In this document: in pieces, positions 1 to 7,734 of the stretch | Position numbering within the stretch: the stretch's first letter is position 1 | Layout: each line of letters starts with the position of its first letter | Assembly (NCBI GenBank): GCA_029977615.1 | Contig: JAPOKO010000014.1 | Location: forward strand, 1 to 35,384 | DNA from: a bacterium | GTDB taxonomy: Bacteria > Actinomycetota > Acidimicrobiia > Acidimicrobiales > Ilumatobacteraceae | Direction: 5' to 3' | Length of the DNA stretch: 35,384 nucleotides | Translations under genes and position numbers: made by a program | Notes under the pieces: model-generated | Told to the model about the DNA's origin: nothing | What the model saw: the letters and a program-made list of their open reading frames with translations, nothing else | The model's database searches: none

Positions 1-272
1 GCAAGTTGCTGCTGCGGAACGATGTCAACTCCACCTTCAACGATGGTTACGTCTAGACACTGAGCTGCATAGAAGCCCTGGTCTACTGCTGCGAAATAGC
101 CAGCGAATTGTGCTTGTGTTACCCACTGCAACTGCAATTTGACAGGTGTTGTGGTTTCACATGCTGCTGGTTCTGCTGTTGTGTCACTATCGCTTGAACC
201 GCCGCATGCTGCAACGATCAAGGACAATGCAGCAAAGCCCGCAACTGCGAGTTTCTTTCCTGATTTCCTCAT
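1..272 (-). CDS. ABC transporter substrate-binding lipoprotein, NMT1/THI5-like (partial)
   Basis: The first ~90 residues of an exported solute-binding protein, cut by the left window edge. Translating the minus strand from the ATG at 272 gives a lipoprotein signal peptide with a basic start (MRKSGKK), a hydrophobic core and a lipobox ending in Cys23 (LIVAAC). A Gly/Ser/Asp/Thr-rich linker follows, then KLQLQWVTQAQFAGYFAA and a segment reading DQGFY, the typical opening of NMT1/THI5-type (ThiY/SsuA-like) binding proteins. A GGGGAG Shine-Dalgarno lies upstream. It is the last visible gene of the operon, after both permeases and the ATPase, so it should deliver substrate to that importer. Context suggests a pyrimidine, hydantoin or related ureide; the ligand cannot be read from the fragment. 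Confidence 0.85.
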   Translation of the reverse strand, partial: MRKSGKKLAVAGFAALSLIVAACGGSSDSDTTAEPAACETTTPVKLQLQWVTQAQFAGYFAAVDQGFYAAQCLDVTIVEGGVDIVPQQQL

Positions 273-303
273 TGTTTGGTACTCCCCCGAGAGCCTGGGC
301 CCT

Positions 304-1086
304 CTACTTGTTTGTGTTATTTGTGGCACCGCCACCCCGAGAGGCGACGTTCTCCAGCACTACGGAGACTAGGTAAAACACTAATCCAAGTAAACAAGCC
401 CCTAGGACGTAGGCCCAGGCTGCCGCATTCTTTGAATTAGCGATATTGCTAGTAATTCGGCTTCCTAGACCGTTCTGGGAACCGCCGAAATATTCGGATA
501 CGAACGACGTAATAACCGCCGCCGGAGCCGAAATCTTGAGCGCCGTAAAGAGATACGGAATCGCGTTTGGAACGCGAACTTTGCGCAGTATTTGAATGTC
601 ACTTGCTGCGTATGAGCGCATTAATTCGAGATGAGTGGTTTTTACCTGCGTGAGACCCTTTGCCACATTTACCAGAACGATGAAATACACCACGAGGCTC
701 ACCATGATGCGGCGCGGAATTTCGCTAGTGATGGAATACATGTTGTTGAGCACTGCCACCAACACAAAAATTGGAACTGCATTTAATGCAATCGCAAGTG
801 GAGTAATGAGCGAGTTTAAAAAGCGAAAGCGACTGAGAATGAAACTCATTGCAACGCCAAATGCTGTTCCAGCAATGAGCCCAACAAGAGCATTCATTCC
901 TGAAACTGACGCCGCATCCCAAATTCGTGAAGCATTGTCGAAGAACTGGCTCAAGATTTTTGAAGGTGGCGCAAGAAAGTACGGCTTCAAATTGAAGAAC
1001 TTCACTGCCCCTTCCCAAAACGCAAGAAAGGCAACGCCGAAAACGAAGGGCACACCAAAATTGCGAAGGCGATTAACGAACGTCAT
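304..1086 (-). CDS. ABC transporter permease, SsuC/ThiX type
   Basis: Inner-membrane permease of 260 residues, normal for the BPD_transp_1 family. About six hydrophobic segments are visible. The cytoplasmic coupling region reads LELMRSYAASDIQILRKVRVPNAIPYLF around residues 150-180, the EAA-like loop that docks on the ATPase. It is one of two different permeases in this operon, implying a heterodimeric channel as in SsuBC- or ThiXYZ-like importers with NMT1-type binding proteins. Its start lies 2 bases after the ATPase stop, so translation is probably coupled. Substrate is inferred from the linked pyrimidine-degradation genes only. Confidence 0.88.
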   Translation of the reverse strand: MTFVNRLRNFGVPFVFGVAFLAFWEGAVKFFNLKPYFLAPPSKILSQFFDNASRIWDAASVSGMNALVGLIAGTAFGVAMSFILSRFRFLNSLITPLAIALNAVPIFVLVAVLNNMYSITSEIPRRIMVSLVVYFIVLVNVAKGLTQVKTTHLELMRSYAASDIQILRKVRVPNAIPYLFTALKISAPAAVITSFVSEYFGGSQNGLGSRITSNIANSKNAAAWAYVLGACLLGLVFYLVSVVLENVASRGGGATNNTNK

Positions 1087-1088
1087 GA

Positions 1089-1901
1089 TCAGCGATCTTC
1101 GACTCCGCGAATTGCTCCTGCGTTTGCATGATCTGCATGTGTGCCGCGAAGCGCTTCACGGACTGCAGTAATTCCGGCAAAGAAATTGTCGGCAGCGCGA
1201 GTGTCTTCGCTGCGATTCTCACCGAGATTGACATTGATTACTTCGGTAATTCGACCCGGACGCGGTGACATGACCACAACTCGATTCGACAAGTACACAG
1301 CCTCAGGAATGGAGTGCGTTACAAACACCACAGTGGTTTTGGTTTCTGCACAAATTCGGAGCAACTCACCCTGCATGTATTCGCGAGTCATTTCATCGAG
1401 TGCTCCAAACGGCTCATCCATCAACAGCAACGGTGGATGAGCTGCAAGCGCGCGAGCAATAGCAATGCGCTGTTGCATACCTCCCGATAACTGCCACGGC
1501 ATGAGGTCGGCAAACTCAGGAAGCTTTACAAGATCGAGCATTTCCTTGGCTCGCGCCGCACGCTTTTCTGTGTCCCACCCCTTCAGCTCGAGTGGGAGCT
1601 CAATGTTTTTAGCAACAGAGCGCCAGTCAAACAATCCAGCTTGCTGAAATGCCATGCCGTAATCCTGATCAAGACGTGATTGCGCAGCGGTCTTCCCATT
1701 CACAGTGACTGCACCGGTAGTAGGTTCAAGCAAGTTTGCAATCAGTCGCAACAAGGTCGACTTTCCGCATCCTGATGGCCCGATAAGCGAGACAAACTCG
1801 CCTGGCTCGACAGTCAGGTTCACATCAACAAGCGCATCTACTTGTTTCGGTGTCCCCTGATTGAATATTTTGCTTACTCCCGCAACATGAACTGCGCTCA
1901 T
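1089..1901 (-). CDS. ABC transporter ATP-binding protein, SsuB/TauB type
   Basis: Cytoplasmic ATPase of 270 residues energising the importer. All nucleotide-binding motifs are intact: Walker A GPSGCGKST (around residue 42), signature LSGGMQQR, Walker B LLLMDEPFGALD, and switch histidine in VTHS. The sequence resembles the nitrate/sulfonate/taurine ATPase group that pairs with NMT1-type binding proteins. The ATG at 1901 overlaps the stop of the upstream permease by 4 bases (ATGA), and the next permease begins 2 bases after its own stop. Family and role are secure; substrate is not. Confidence 0.92.
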   Translation of the reverse strand: MSAVHVAGVSKIFNQGTPKQVDALVDVNLTVEPGEFVSLIGPSGCGKSTLLRLIANLLEPTTGAVTVNGKTAAQSRLDQDYGMAFQQAGLFDWRSVAKNIELPLELKGWDTEKRAARAKEMLDLVKLPEFADLMPWQLSGGMQQRIAIARALAAHPPLLLMDEPFGALDEMTREYMQGELLRICAETKTTVVFVTHSIPEAVYLSNRVVVMSPRPGRITEVINVNLGENRSEDTRAADNFFAGITAVREALRGTHADHANAGAIRGVEDR

Positions 1902-2782
1902 GTGGTGGTCTCCTTTGGTCGGTTACGCATCAACAACACATCTGCAAGTGCAACAAGGCCAGCCATGGCAAGACCAAGGCCTGCCGCGCCAAACACCGCG
2001 GTGAATACCTTCGCCGGGTCGCCAGTTGCTTGGCGGGCGTATTCAATGATCAATCGGCCAATTCCACCCTTGAGACCTGTGGAAATTTCGGCAACTACAA
2101 CGCCGATTACGGCCCCAGAAGCGCCGAGTTTGAAGGCTGGCACCATGTAGGGAATTGCAGCTGGAAACCTCAGTTTGAACAAGGTCTGCTTCCAACTGGC
2201 TGCGTAGCTGTCCATCAACTCAAGTGATGCTGCCGGTGCGCTCTTCAAACCACGTAGCGTGCCAACAGCAATTGGGAAAAACGCGAGGAAGGCACCGAGC
2301 ACCGAAGCCGATAGCCATCGCGGCCATGTAAAGCCAAAGATTTCCAACTTGCCGCCCCACGACACAACAAGAGGCGCAAGAGCAATCAAAGGAACTGTTT
2401 GCGAAATCACTAAATACGGAAGCAGCCCACGTTCCATTGTTTTGAATCGAGTCATTAGCGCCGCCAGAGCCACTCCAATAGTTGAACCAATGATGAATCC
2501 AACCAAGGCCAACCTGAAGGAATAGAACGCACCCTTTAAGACAACAAACCAAATGAGTTTTGAATTCGGAGAGCGCATTTCAGGTTCTGCGTAACGACTG
2601 AGCATTTCCCAAATATGTGGCATTGCCGTGTCATTTGCGCGTGGCAATATCGCTACACCAAATAGCTTTCCGCCTTTTTCAGGACCTATAACTTTGTACA
2701 ACTCCCACAACACAGCGACGAGCGCAATCGACACAAAAAACATTCCTGTGCGATATGCGGCTCGTCGCAGTTGTTGGTTCAT
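1898..2782 (-). CDS. ABC transporter permease, SsuC/ThiX type (second subunit)
   Basis: Second permease of the importer, 294 residues, with a longer periplasmic stretch after the first membrane helix than its partner. The EAA-like cytoplasmic loop is present (LELMDSYAASWKQTLFKLRFPAAIPY, around residues 187-212) and the C-terminus is a hydrophobic helix. It differs clearly from the permease at 304-1086, so the pair is not a recent duplication. The start at 2782 overlaps the stop of the LLM oxidoreductase gene by 4 bases (ATGA), tying transport genes to catabolic genes in one transcript. Confidence 0.88.
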   Translation of the reverse strand: MNQQLRRAAYRTGMFFVSIALVAVLWELYKVIGPEKGGKLFGVAILPRANDTAMPHIWEMLSRYAEPEMRSPNSKLIWFVVLKGAFYSFRLALVGFIIGSTIGVALAALMTRFKTMERGLLPYLVISQTVPLIALAPLVVSWGGKLEIFGFTWPRWLSASVLGAFLAFFPIAVGTLRGLKSAPAASLELMDSYAASWKQTLFKLRFPAAIPYMVPAFKLGASGAVIGVVVAEISTGLKGGIGRLIIEYARQATGDPAKVFTAVFGAAGLGLAMAGLVALADVLLMRNRPKETTT

Positions 2783-3795
2783 TGCTTGGCTTTACCCAAA
2801 TCCTGAATTGCTGGGATGATCTTCTCGCCATAGGCCTCAAGAGTTTCCTCTTTGCCATCGTGCTGCAGGTACACCGCAAACTGGTCAACTCCCAATTCCT
2901 TCAGCTCAGTGAGTCGACGAATGTGCTCATCTGCGTTTCCAAGAATGCAGAATCGATCAATGATTTCATCTGGCACAAATGTGGTGTGGCTGTTGCCTGC
3001 GCGTCCGTGTTCGTTGTAGTCATAACCCTGCCGATTCTTGATGTAGTCAGTGAGCGCCTTTGGAACTGACGAGTTCTCCCCGTAACGCTCCACAATGTCG
3101 GCAACGTGATTGCCCACCATGCCACCGAACCAACGAGTTTGTTCACGCATGTATGGAATGTCATTCCCGACGTATGCAGGTGCTGCAACGCAGATCTTGA
3201 TGCTCATTGGGTCACGACCTGCAGCTTTTGCCGCGTCGCGAACTGCCTTAATGGTCCACTCGGCAATGCTCAGATCGGCAAGTTGCAAAATGAAACCATC
3301 TGCAACTTCGCCGGTGAGTGCCAGTGCTTTGGGGCCATACGCAGCAACCCACACTTCAAGCTCGCTCTTCGACGCCCATGGAAAACGGATGTTTGAGCCG
3401 TTGTAATCAACCGCACGTCCGCAACCAAGTTCACGAATAACGTGCACACTTTCGCGCAACGTTGCAAGCGTTGTCGGCTTGCCATTGGTTACACGAACAG
3501 CCGAGTCGCCACGTCCAATGCCACATACGGTGCGATTGCCATACATTTCATTGAGGGTTGCGTACGTACTTGCTGTCACTGTCCAGTCACGTGTTGCAGG
3601 GTTGGTCACCATTGGCCCAACAATGACGTTGCGGGTTTCAGCCAATATTTGACTGAAGATCACATACGGTTCCTGCCACAAAATGTGACTATCAAATGTC
3701 CAGACATGCGAAAAGCCGAACATTTCGGCTTTCTTAGCTAAATCCACTACGCGTGATGATGGCGGAGTGGTTTGCAATACAACACCGATGTCCAT
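2779..3795 (-). CDS. LLM-class flavin- or F420-dependent oxidoreductase
   Basis: Luciferase-like TIM-barrel oxidoreductase of 338 residues, typical for the family. Visible hallmarks are an N-terminal MDIGVVLQTTPPSS strand, GFSHVWTFDSH, the GIGRGDSA cofactor-binding segment near residue 93, and VWVAAYGPKALALTGEVADGF in the second half. The pattern resembles the Mer-like F420-dependent group (I believe the CPS_4043-type family), but the sequence alone does not settle F420 versus FMN. It sits between the semialdehyde dehydrogenase and importer genes, preceded by a strong AAGGGGAGAG ribosome site, and overlaps the next permease by ATGA. No dihydropyrimidine dehydrogenase is visible, so this enzyme is a candidate for the missing redox step; that is inference. 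Confidence 0.85.
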   Translation of the reverse strand: MDIGVVLQTTPPSSRVVDLAKKAEMFGFSHVWTFDSHILWQEPYVIFSQILAETRNVIVGPMVTNPATRDWTVTASTYATLNEMYGNRTVCGIGRGDSAVRVTNGKPTTLATLRESVHVIRELGCGRAVDYNGSNIRFPWASKSELEVWVAAYGPKALALTGEVADGFILQLADLSIAEWTIKAVRDAAKAAGRDPMSIKICVAAPAYVGNDIPYMREQTRWFGGMVGNHVADIVERYGENSSVPKALTDYIKNRQGYDYNEHGRAGNSHTTFVPDEIIDRFCILGNADEHIRRLTELKELGVDQFAVYLQHDGKEETLEAYGEKIIPAIQDLGKAKQ

Positions 3796-3825
3796 TGCTC
3801 TCCCCTTAACTATGTAGACGTGTGA

Positions 3826-5310
3826 TTAACGGTTTTGTGGGAAACCCAAGTTGACCGACGACGTACGTGGGTCTGGCCAACGTGAGGTAACCACTTTGCC
3901 GCGAGTAAAGAAGTTGATTCCTTCTGGGCCGTACATGTGCTGGTCGCCAAACAGCGAAGCCTTCCAACCTCCGAATGAGTAATACGACACTGGAACCGGA
4001 ATTGGCACGTTAATGCCAACCATTCCCACTTGAACATCGAACTGGAATTGGCGAGCAACACCACCGTCGCGGGTGAAGATTGCAGTTCCGTTTCCAAACT
4101 GGTTCGCATTGATGGTGTCGAGACCCTCTTGGTAGCTCTTCACGCGCATCACGGTAAGTACTGGTCCGAAGATTTCTTCGTCGTAGCACTTCATACCTGG
4201 CTTCACGTTGTCGATAAGGCTTGGGTTCAAGAAGAAACCAGCATCTTTTGCCTTATCGGTGCCGTCAACAACAACCTTTGCACCCTCTGCATTTGCATTG
4301 GTTACAAAGCTTGCAACCTTGTCGCGGTGTTCACGGCTGATGAGTGGTCCCATTTCTGCTGCTGGATCAGTTCCTGGTCCAACTTTGATATTTGGAATAC
4401 GTGACTTCAACTTGTCAACGAGTGCATCGGCAACGGAGTCAACTGCAAGCACAACCGAAACTGCCATGCAACGCTCGCCTGCTGAACCGTAAGCCGCAGA
4501 AACTGCTGCGTCTGCTGCCATATCGAGGTCCGCGTCTGGAAGCACGAGCATGTGGTTCTTTGCGCCACCAAGTGCTTGAACGCGCTTGCCATTCTTTGTT
4601 CCCGTTTCGTATACATATTTCGCAATTGGTGTTGAACCAACAAACGAAATTGACTGAACATCTTTGTGCTCAAGCAAACGATCTACAGAAACCTTGTCAC
4701 CATGAACAACGTTGAATACGCCTTCTGGCAAACCTGCTTGACGCAATAGGTCAGCAACGAACATTGCTGCTGATGGATCTTTCTCCGATGGCTTCAAGAC
4801 GAAGGTGTTTCCGCACATAATGGCATTTGCAAACATCCACATTGGAACCATGGCTGGGAAGTTGAACGGGGTGATTCCGGCAACAACACCAAGAGGCTGA
4901 CGAATTGAATACACGTCAACGCCGCCAGAAGCCTGTTCCGAGTACCCGCCCTTCAACATTGCTGGAATACCGCAAGCAAACTCGATGTTTTCGAGTCCGC
5001 GAGCAATTTCACCCATTGCATCGCTTGGTACTTTGCCGTGCTCCAGCGAAACAATGTTGGCCAATTCTTTACGGTTTGCATCAACAAGTTCGCGCATGCG
5101 GAACATGATTTCTGCACGACGCGACAAGTTGGTAGCACGCCACGTAACAAAGGCTTCTTTTGCAACCGCAACGACTGCATCAACTTCGGCAACAGATGCC
5201 AGGTCAACTTCGGCTTGTACTTCTCCGGTGGCTGGGTTATACACCTTGCCAACGTTTCCTGATGTTCCGGCTACAACTTTGTTGTTGACCCAGTGACTAA
5301 TGCGTTGCAT
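3826..5310 (-). CDS. mmsA: CoA-acylating methylmalonate/malonate-semialdehyde dehydrogenase
   Basis: Aldehyde dehydrogenase superfamily enzyme of 494 residues that oxidises (methyl)malonate semialdehyde with NAD and CoA, releasing CO2 and forming propionyl-CoA or acetyl-CoA. The active-site Asn150 (ITPFNFPAM), the cofactor segment FVGSTPIAKYVYE and catalytic Cys281 in GSAGERCMAVS are visible; GERCMA is characteristic of MmsA. The ATG at 5310 has AGGAG six bases upstream. The gene follows dihydropyrimidinase in the same operon. Uracil breakdown via beta-alanine gives malonate semialdehyde, and thymine via beta-aminoisobutyrate gives methylmalonate semialdehyde, so it fits as the terminal step. 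Role in valine or inositol catabolism is possible but less supported by neighbours. Confidence 0.93.
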   Translation of the reverse strand: MQRISHWVNNKVVAGTSGNVGKVYNPATGEVQAEVDLASVAEVDAVVAVAKEAFVTWRATNLSRRAEIMFRMRELVDANRKELANIVSLEHGKVPSDAMGEIARGLENIEFACGIPAMLKGGYSEQASGGVDVYSIRQPLGVVAGITPFNFPAMVPMWMFANAIMCGNTFVLKPSEKDPSAAMFVADLLRQAGLPEGVFNVVHGDKVSVDRLLEHKDVQSISFVGSTPIAKYVYETGTKNGKRVQALGGAKNHMLVLPDADLDMAADAAVSAAYGSAGERCMAVSVVLAVDSVADALVDKLKSRIPNIKVGPGTDPAAEMGPLISREHRDKVASFVTNANAEGAKVVVDGTDKAKDAGFFLNPSLIDNVKPGMKCYDEEIFGPVLTVMRVKSYQEGLDTINANQFGNGTAIFTRDGGVARQFQFDVQVGMVGINVPIPVPVSYYSFGGWKASLFGDQHMYGPEGINFFTRGKVVTSRWPDPRTSSVNLGFPQNR

Positions 5311-5348
5311 GTTTCTCCTGATTGTTTTTTGTTAAAGGGGTTGTTGAA

Positions 5349-6773
5349 TTAGTTGAGGTACTGACACAGGTCACGCTTAACAAACTTGCCGTGACCTTTC
5401 TTGCCCTTGAAGGTGTCGTTCTCGACAACGATCATTCCGCGCGACAACACGGTGTCCACCTTGCCATCAATCTTGAAACCTTCCCATGACGAGTGGTCCA
5501 TATTCATGTGGTGCTTGTCGTTGATACCGATCTTGGTTTTTCCGTTTGGATCCCAAACCAAAATGTCGGCGTCTGATCCTGGAGCAATGATGCCCTTCTT
5601 CGGATACATACCGAACATTCGTGCTGGCGAGGTGCTGCATGTTTCTACCCAGCGCTCGAGTGAAATTTCACCTTGCACAACGCCCTGATAGATGAGTTCC
5701 ATGCGGTGCTCTACCGAGCCCATGCCGTTTGGAATCTTTGAGAAGTTGCCAAGACCAAGTTCTTTTTGATCCTTCATGCAGAACGGACAATGGTCGGTTG
5801 AAACCACTGCAAGTTCATTCATGCGCAAACCTTTCCAGAGGTCTGCGTGGTGGTCGTGCTTGTCGTGCTTGCTACGAATTGGTGGCGAGCAAACATACTT
5901 TGCACCTTCGAATCCTGGTTGAGCCAAGTGATCTTCAAGAGTCATGTAGAGGTACTGCGGGCAGGTCTCACCGAACACGTTCAAGCCTTCATGGCGAGCT
6001 GCAGCAAGTGCATTCAACGCTTCCGATGCCGACATGTGCACGATGTACAACGGAACGTTGCCTGCAACCTTTGACAACACGATCGCGCGATTCGTTGCTT
6101 CACCTTCCAACAAACTTGGACGGCTGTAGCTGTGATACTTCGGATCGGTTTCGCCACGCGCAATGTGCTGTTGCACAAGCACGTCAATAGCAATGCCGTT
6201 TTCAGCATGCATCATGATGGTGGAACCGTTGTTGCTCGCCTGTTGCATCGCACGAAGGATTTGTCCGTCGTCGCTGTAAAAAACACCTGGGTAAGCCATG
6301 AACAGCTTGAACGAAGTAACGCCTTCGTTCTTCACTAGGTAATCCATGTCAACAAGCGATTGATCATCAATACCGCCAATGATCTGGTGGAATGCATAGT
6401 CAACCGAGCAGTTGCCCTCGGCCTTTTTGTGCCAAGTCTTCAATGACTCCTGAACGTTTTCTCCATAACGCTGCACAGCAAAGTCGACAATTGTTGTTAC
6501 ACCACCCCATGCCGCAGCATTGGTGCCAGTTTCGAATGTGTCACTTGCATTGGTTCCACCAAATGGCAACTCCATGTGCGTATGAACATCGATACCACCA
6601 GGAACAACGAACTTTCCTGTTGCGTCGACGACCTTGTCGGCCGTGATATTGAGTGCTTCAACCTTGCCTGGTTCGAGCAGAGCGCTAATGGTCTCGCCTT
6701 CAATCAACACATCAACGCGATGTCGACCTGTTGGACTGATGACGGTTCCGTTTTTAATCAGTGTGCGTGCCAT
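5349..6773 (-). CDS. hydA: Dihydropyrimidinase / D-hydantoinase
   Basis: Zinc amidohydrolase of 474 residues that opens the dihydrouracil/dihydrothymine (or hydantoin) ring to an N-carbamoyl amino acid. All metal ligands are visible: His64 and His66 in VHTHME, the carboxylated Lys156 in VTSFKLFMAYPG, His189 in MMHAEN, His246 in IVHMSAS and Asp327 in STDHCPF. Length matches the family. The ATG at 6773 has a GGGGGA ribosome site. It lies between the N-carbamoyl amidohydrolase and mmsA, which supports dihydropyrimidinase over a stand-alone hydantoinase. A histidine-rich loop (SKHDKHDHHAD, residues 301-311) is conspicuous. The exact ring substrate cannot be deduced from sequence. Confidence 0.93.
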   Translation of the reverse strand: MARTLIKNGTVISPTGRHRVDVLIEGETISALLEPGKVEALNITADKVVDATGKFVVPGGIDVHTHMELPFGGTNASDTFETGTNAAAWGGVTTIVDFAVQRYGENVQESLKTWHKKAEGNCSVDYAFHQIIGGIDDQSLVDMDYLVKNEGVTSFKLFMAYPGVFYSDDGQILRAMQQASNNGSTIMMHAENGIAIDVLVQQHIARGETDPKYHSYSRPSLLEGEATNRAIVLSKVAGNVPLYIVHMSASEALNALAAARHEGLNVFGETCPQYLYMTLEDHLAQPGFEGAKYVCSPPIRSKHDKHDHHADLWKGLRMNELAVVSTDHCPFCMKDQKELGLGNFSKIPNGMGSVEHRMELIYQGVVQGEISLERWVETCSTSPARMFGMYPKKGIIAPGSDADILVWDPNGKTKIGINDKHHMNMDHSSWEGFKIDGKVDTVLSRGMIVVENDTFKGKKGHGKFVKRDLCQYLN

Positions 6774-6800
6774 ATTTCCCCCAATGACTCGAAGTGCTAA

Positions 6801-7646
6801 TTAACGTTCTGAAATTTCGTGGTATGCGTCTGGACGACGGTCGCGGTAGAACGGCCAACGATCGCGCACCATGCGGATCTTGTCCATATCCAAATCACGA
6901 ACGATGAGTTCGTGCTTGAACGGATCGCCAACTTCACCGACAAACTTGCCTTCTGGGTCTACGAAGTAGCTCTGGCCATAGAAGTCGTTAGTGCCCATGT
7001 CCTTTTCAATACCTACGCGGTTGATCGCGCCAACGTAATACATGTTTGCAACTGCTGATGCTGGTTGCTCCACGCGCCAAATGTATTCAGACAATCCACG
7101 GCTTGTTGCCGATGGGTTGAACACAATTTCTGCACCGTTAAGACCAAGTGCGCGCCAACCTTCTGGGAAGTGGCGGTCGTAACAGATGTACACGCCAACT
7201 TTGCCAACAGCGGTATCGAACACTGGGTAACCATGTGTGCCAGGAGTGAAGTAGTACTTCTCCCAGAATCCAGGAACCTGCGGGATGTGCTGTTTGCGGT
7301 ACTTGCCCAAATAGCGACCATCAGCGTCAATCACTGCTGCGGTGTTGTAATAGAGGCCCGGCTGAACAATTTCGTACATTGGCAGCACAAGCACCATGTT
7401 CAGTTCTTTTGCAAGCGCCTGGAAGCGCTTTGTAGTTGGACCATCTGGAATTGGCTCTGTGTACGAAAAATACTTCGGATCCTGTTCTTGACAGAAGTAC
7501 GGACCATAGAACAATTCTTGGAAGCACATGATTTGTGCACCCTGCTTCGCGGCTTCACGAGCAGCTGCCTCGTGCTTATCGATCATCGATTCTTTGTCGC
7601 CAGTCCAATCGGTCTGCAACAGTGCTGCTTTTACGATTCTTGCCAT
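6801..7646 (-). CDS. Beta-ureidopropionase / N-carbamoyl amino acid amidohydrolase
   Basis: Nitrilase-superfamily enzyme of 281 residues with the full catalytic triad: Glu44 (CFQELFYG), Lys118 (GKYRKQHIP) and Cys155 (YICYDRHFPEGWR). It should hydrolyse N-carbamoyl-beta-alanine or N-carbamoyl-beta-aminoisobutyrate to the beta-amino acid, CO2 and ammonia, directly after dihydropyrimidinase. It is the first gene of the operon, with a strong AAGGGGAGAG ribosome site before the ATG at 7646 and a candidate promoter and repeat region further upstream. N-carbamoyl-D-amino-acid hydrolases share this fold, but the mmsA neighbour favours the pyrimidine route. Ammonia released here may be recovered through the Amt gene at 13676-15052. 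Confidence 0.9.
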   Translation of the reverse strand: MARIVKAALLQTDWTGDKESMIDKHEAAAREAAKQGAQIMCFQELFYGPYFCQEQDPKYFSYTEPIPDGPTTKRFQALAKELNMVLVLPMYEIVQPGLYYNTAAVIDADGRYLGKYRKQHIPQVPGFWEKYYFTPGTHGYPVFDTAVGKVGVYICYDRHFPEGWRALGLNGAEIVFNPSATSRGLSEYIWRVEQPASAVANMYYVGAINRVGIEKDMGTNDFYGQSYFVDPEGKFVGEVGDPFKHELIVRDLDMDKIRMVRDRWPFYRDRRPDAYHEISER

Positions 7647-7684
7647 GATGGCTCTCCCCTTTGAATGCCGATGTAAGAAGAGTC

Positions 7685-7726
7685 AGGCTAGTAGCCCTTA
7701 CCCCAAACGGTAAAGCCCTTAGGGGT
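7685..7726 (-). promoter_or_regulatory. Candidate promoter/operator of the pyrimidine operon
   Basis: In the 88-base gap before the operon the octamer AGCCCTTA occurs twice in direct orientation (7693-7700 and 7714-7721), 21 bases apart, about two helical turns. The same stretch contains inverted pairs TTACC/GGTAA (7698-7702 and 7709-7713) and ACCCC/GGGGT (7700-7704 and 7722-7726). Read on the minus strand, TTTACC (7714-7709) and TAGCCT (7690-7685), separated by 18 bases, could be -35 and -10 boxes. The repeats would then overlap the -35 region. The repeats are seen directly; operator and promoter functions are inferred. The structure could instead serve as terminator for the MFS gene ending at 7735. 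Confidence 0.4.
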
Positions 7727-7734
7727 GAAGTTGC

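Noticed and set aside
7065..7664. Long plus-strand open frame (199 codons) over the beta-ureidopropionase gene
   Set aside because: It is antisense to a gene with a complete catalytic triad, and its translation is Cys/His-rich and low in family-like motifs. Similar antisense frames occur over most genes here because of codon bias.
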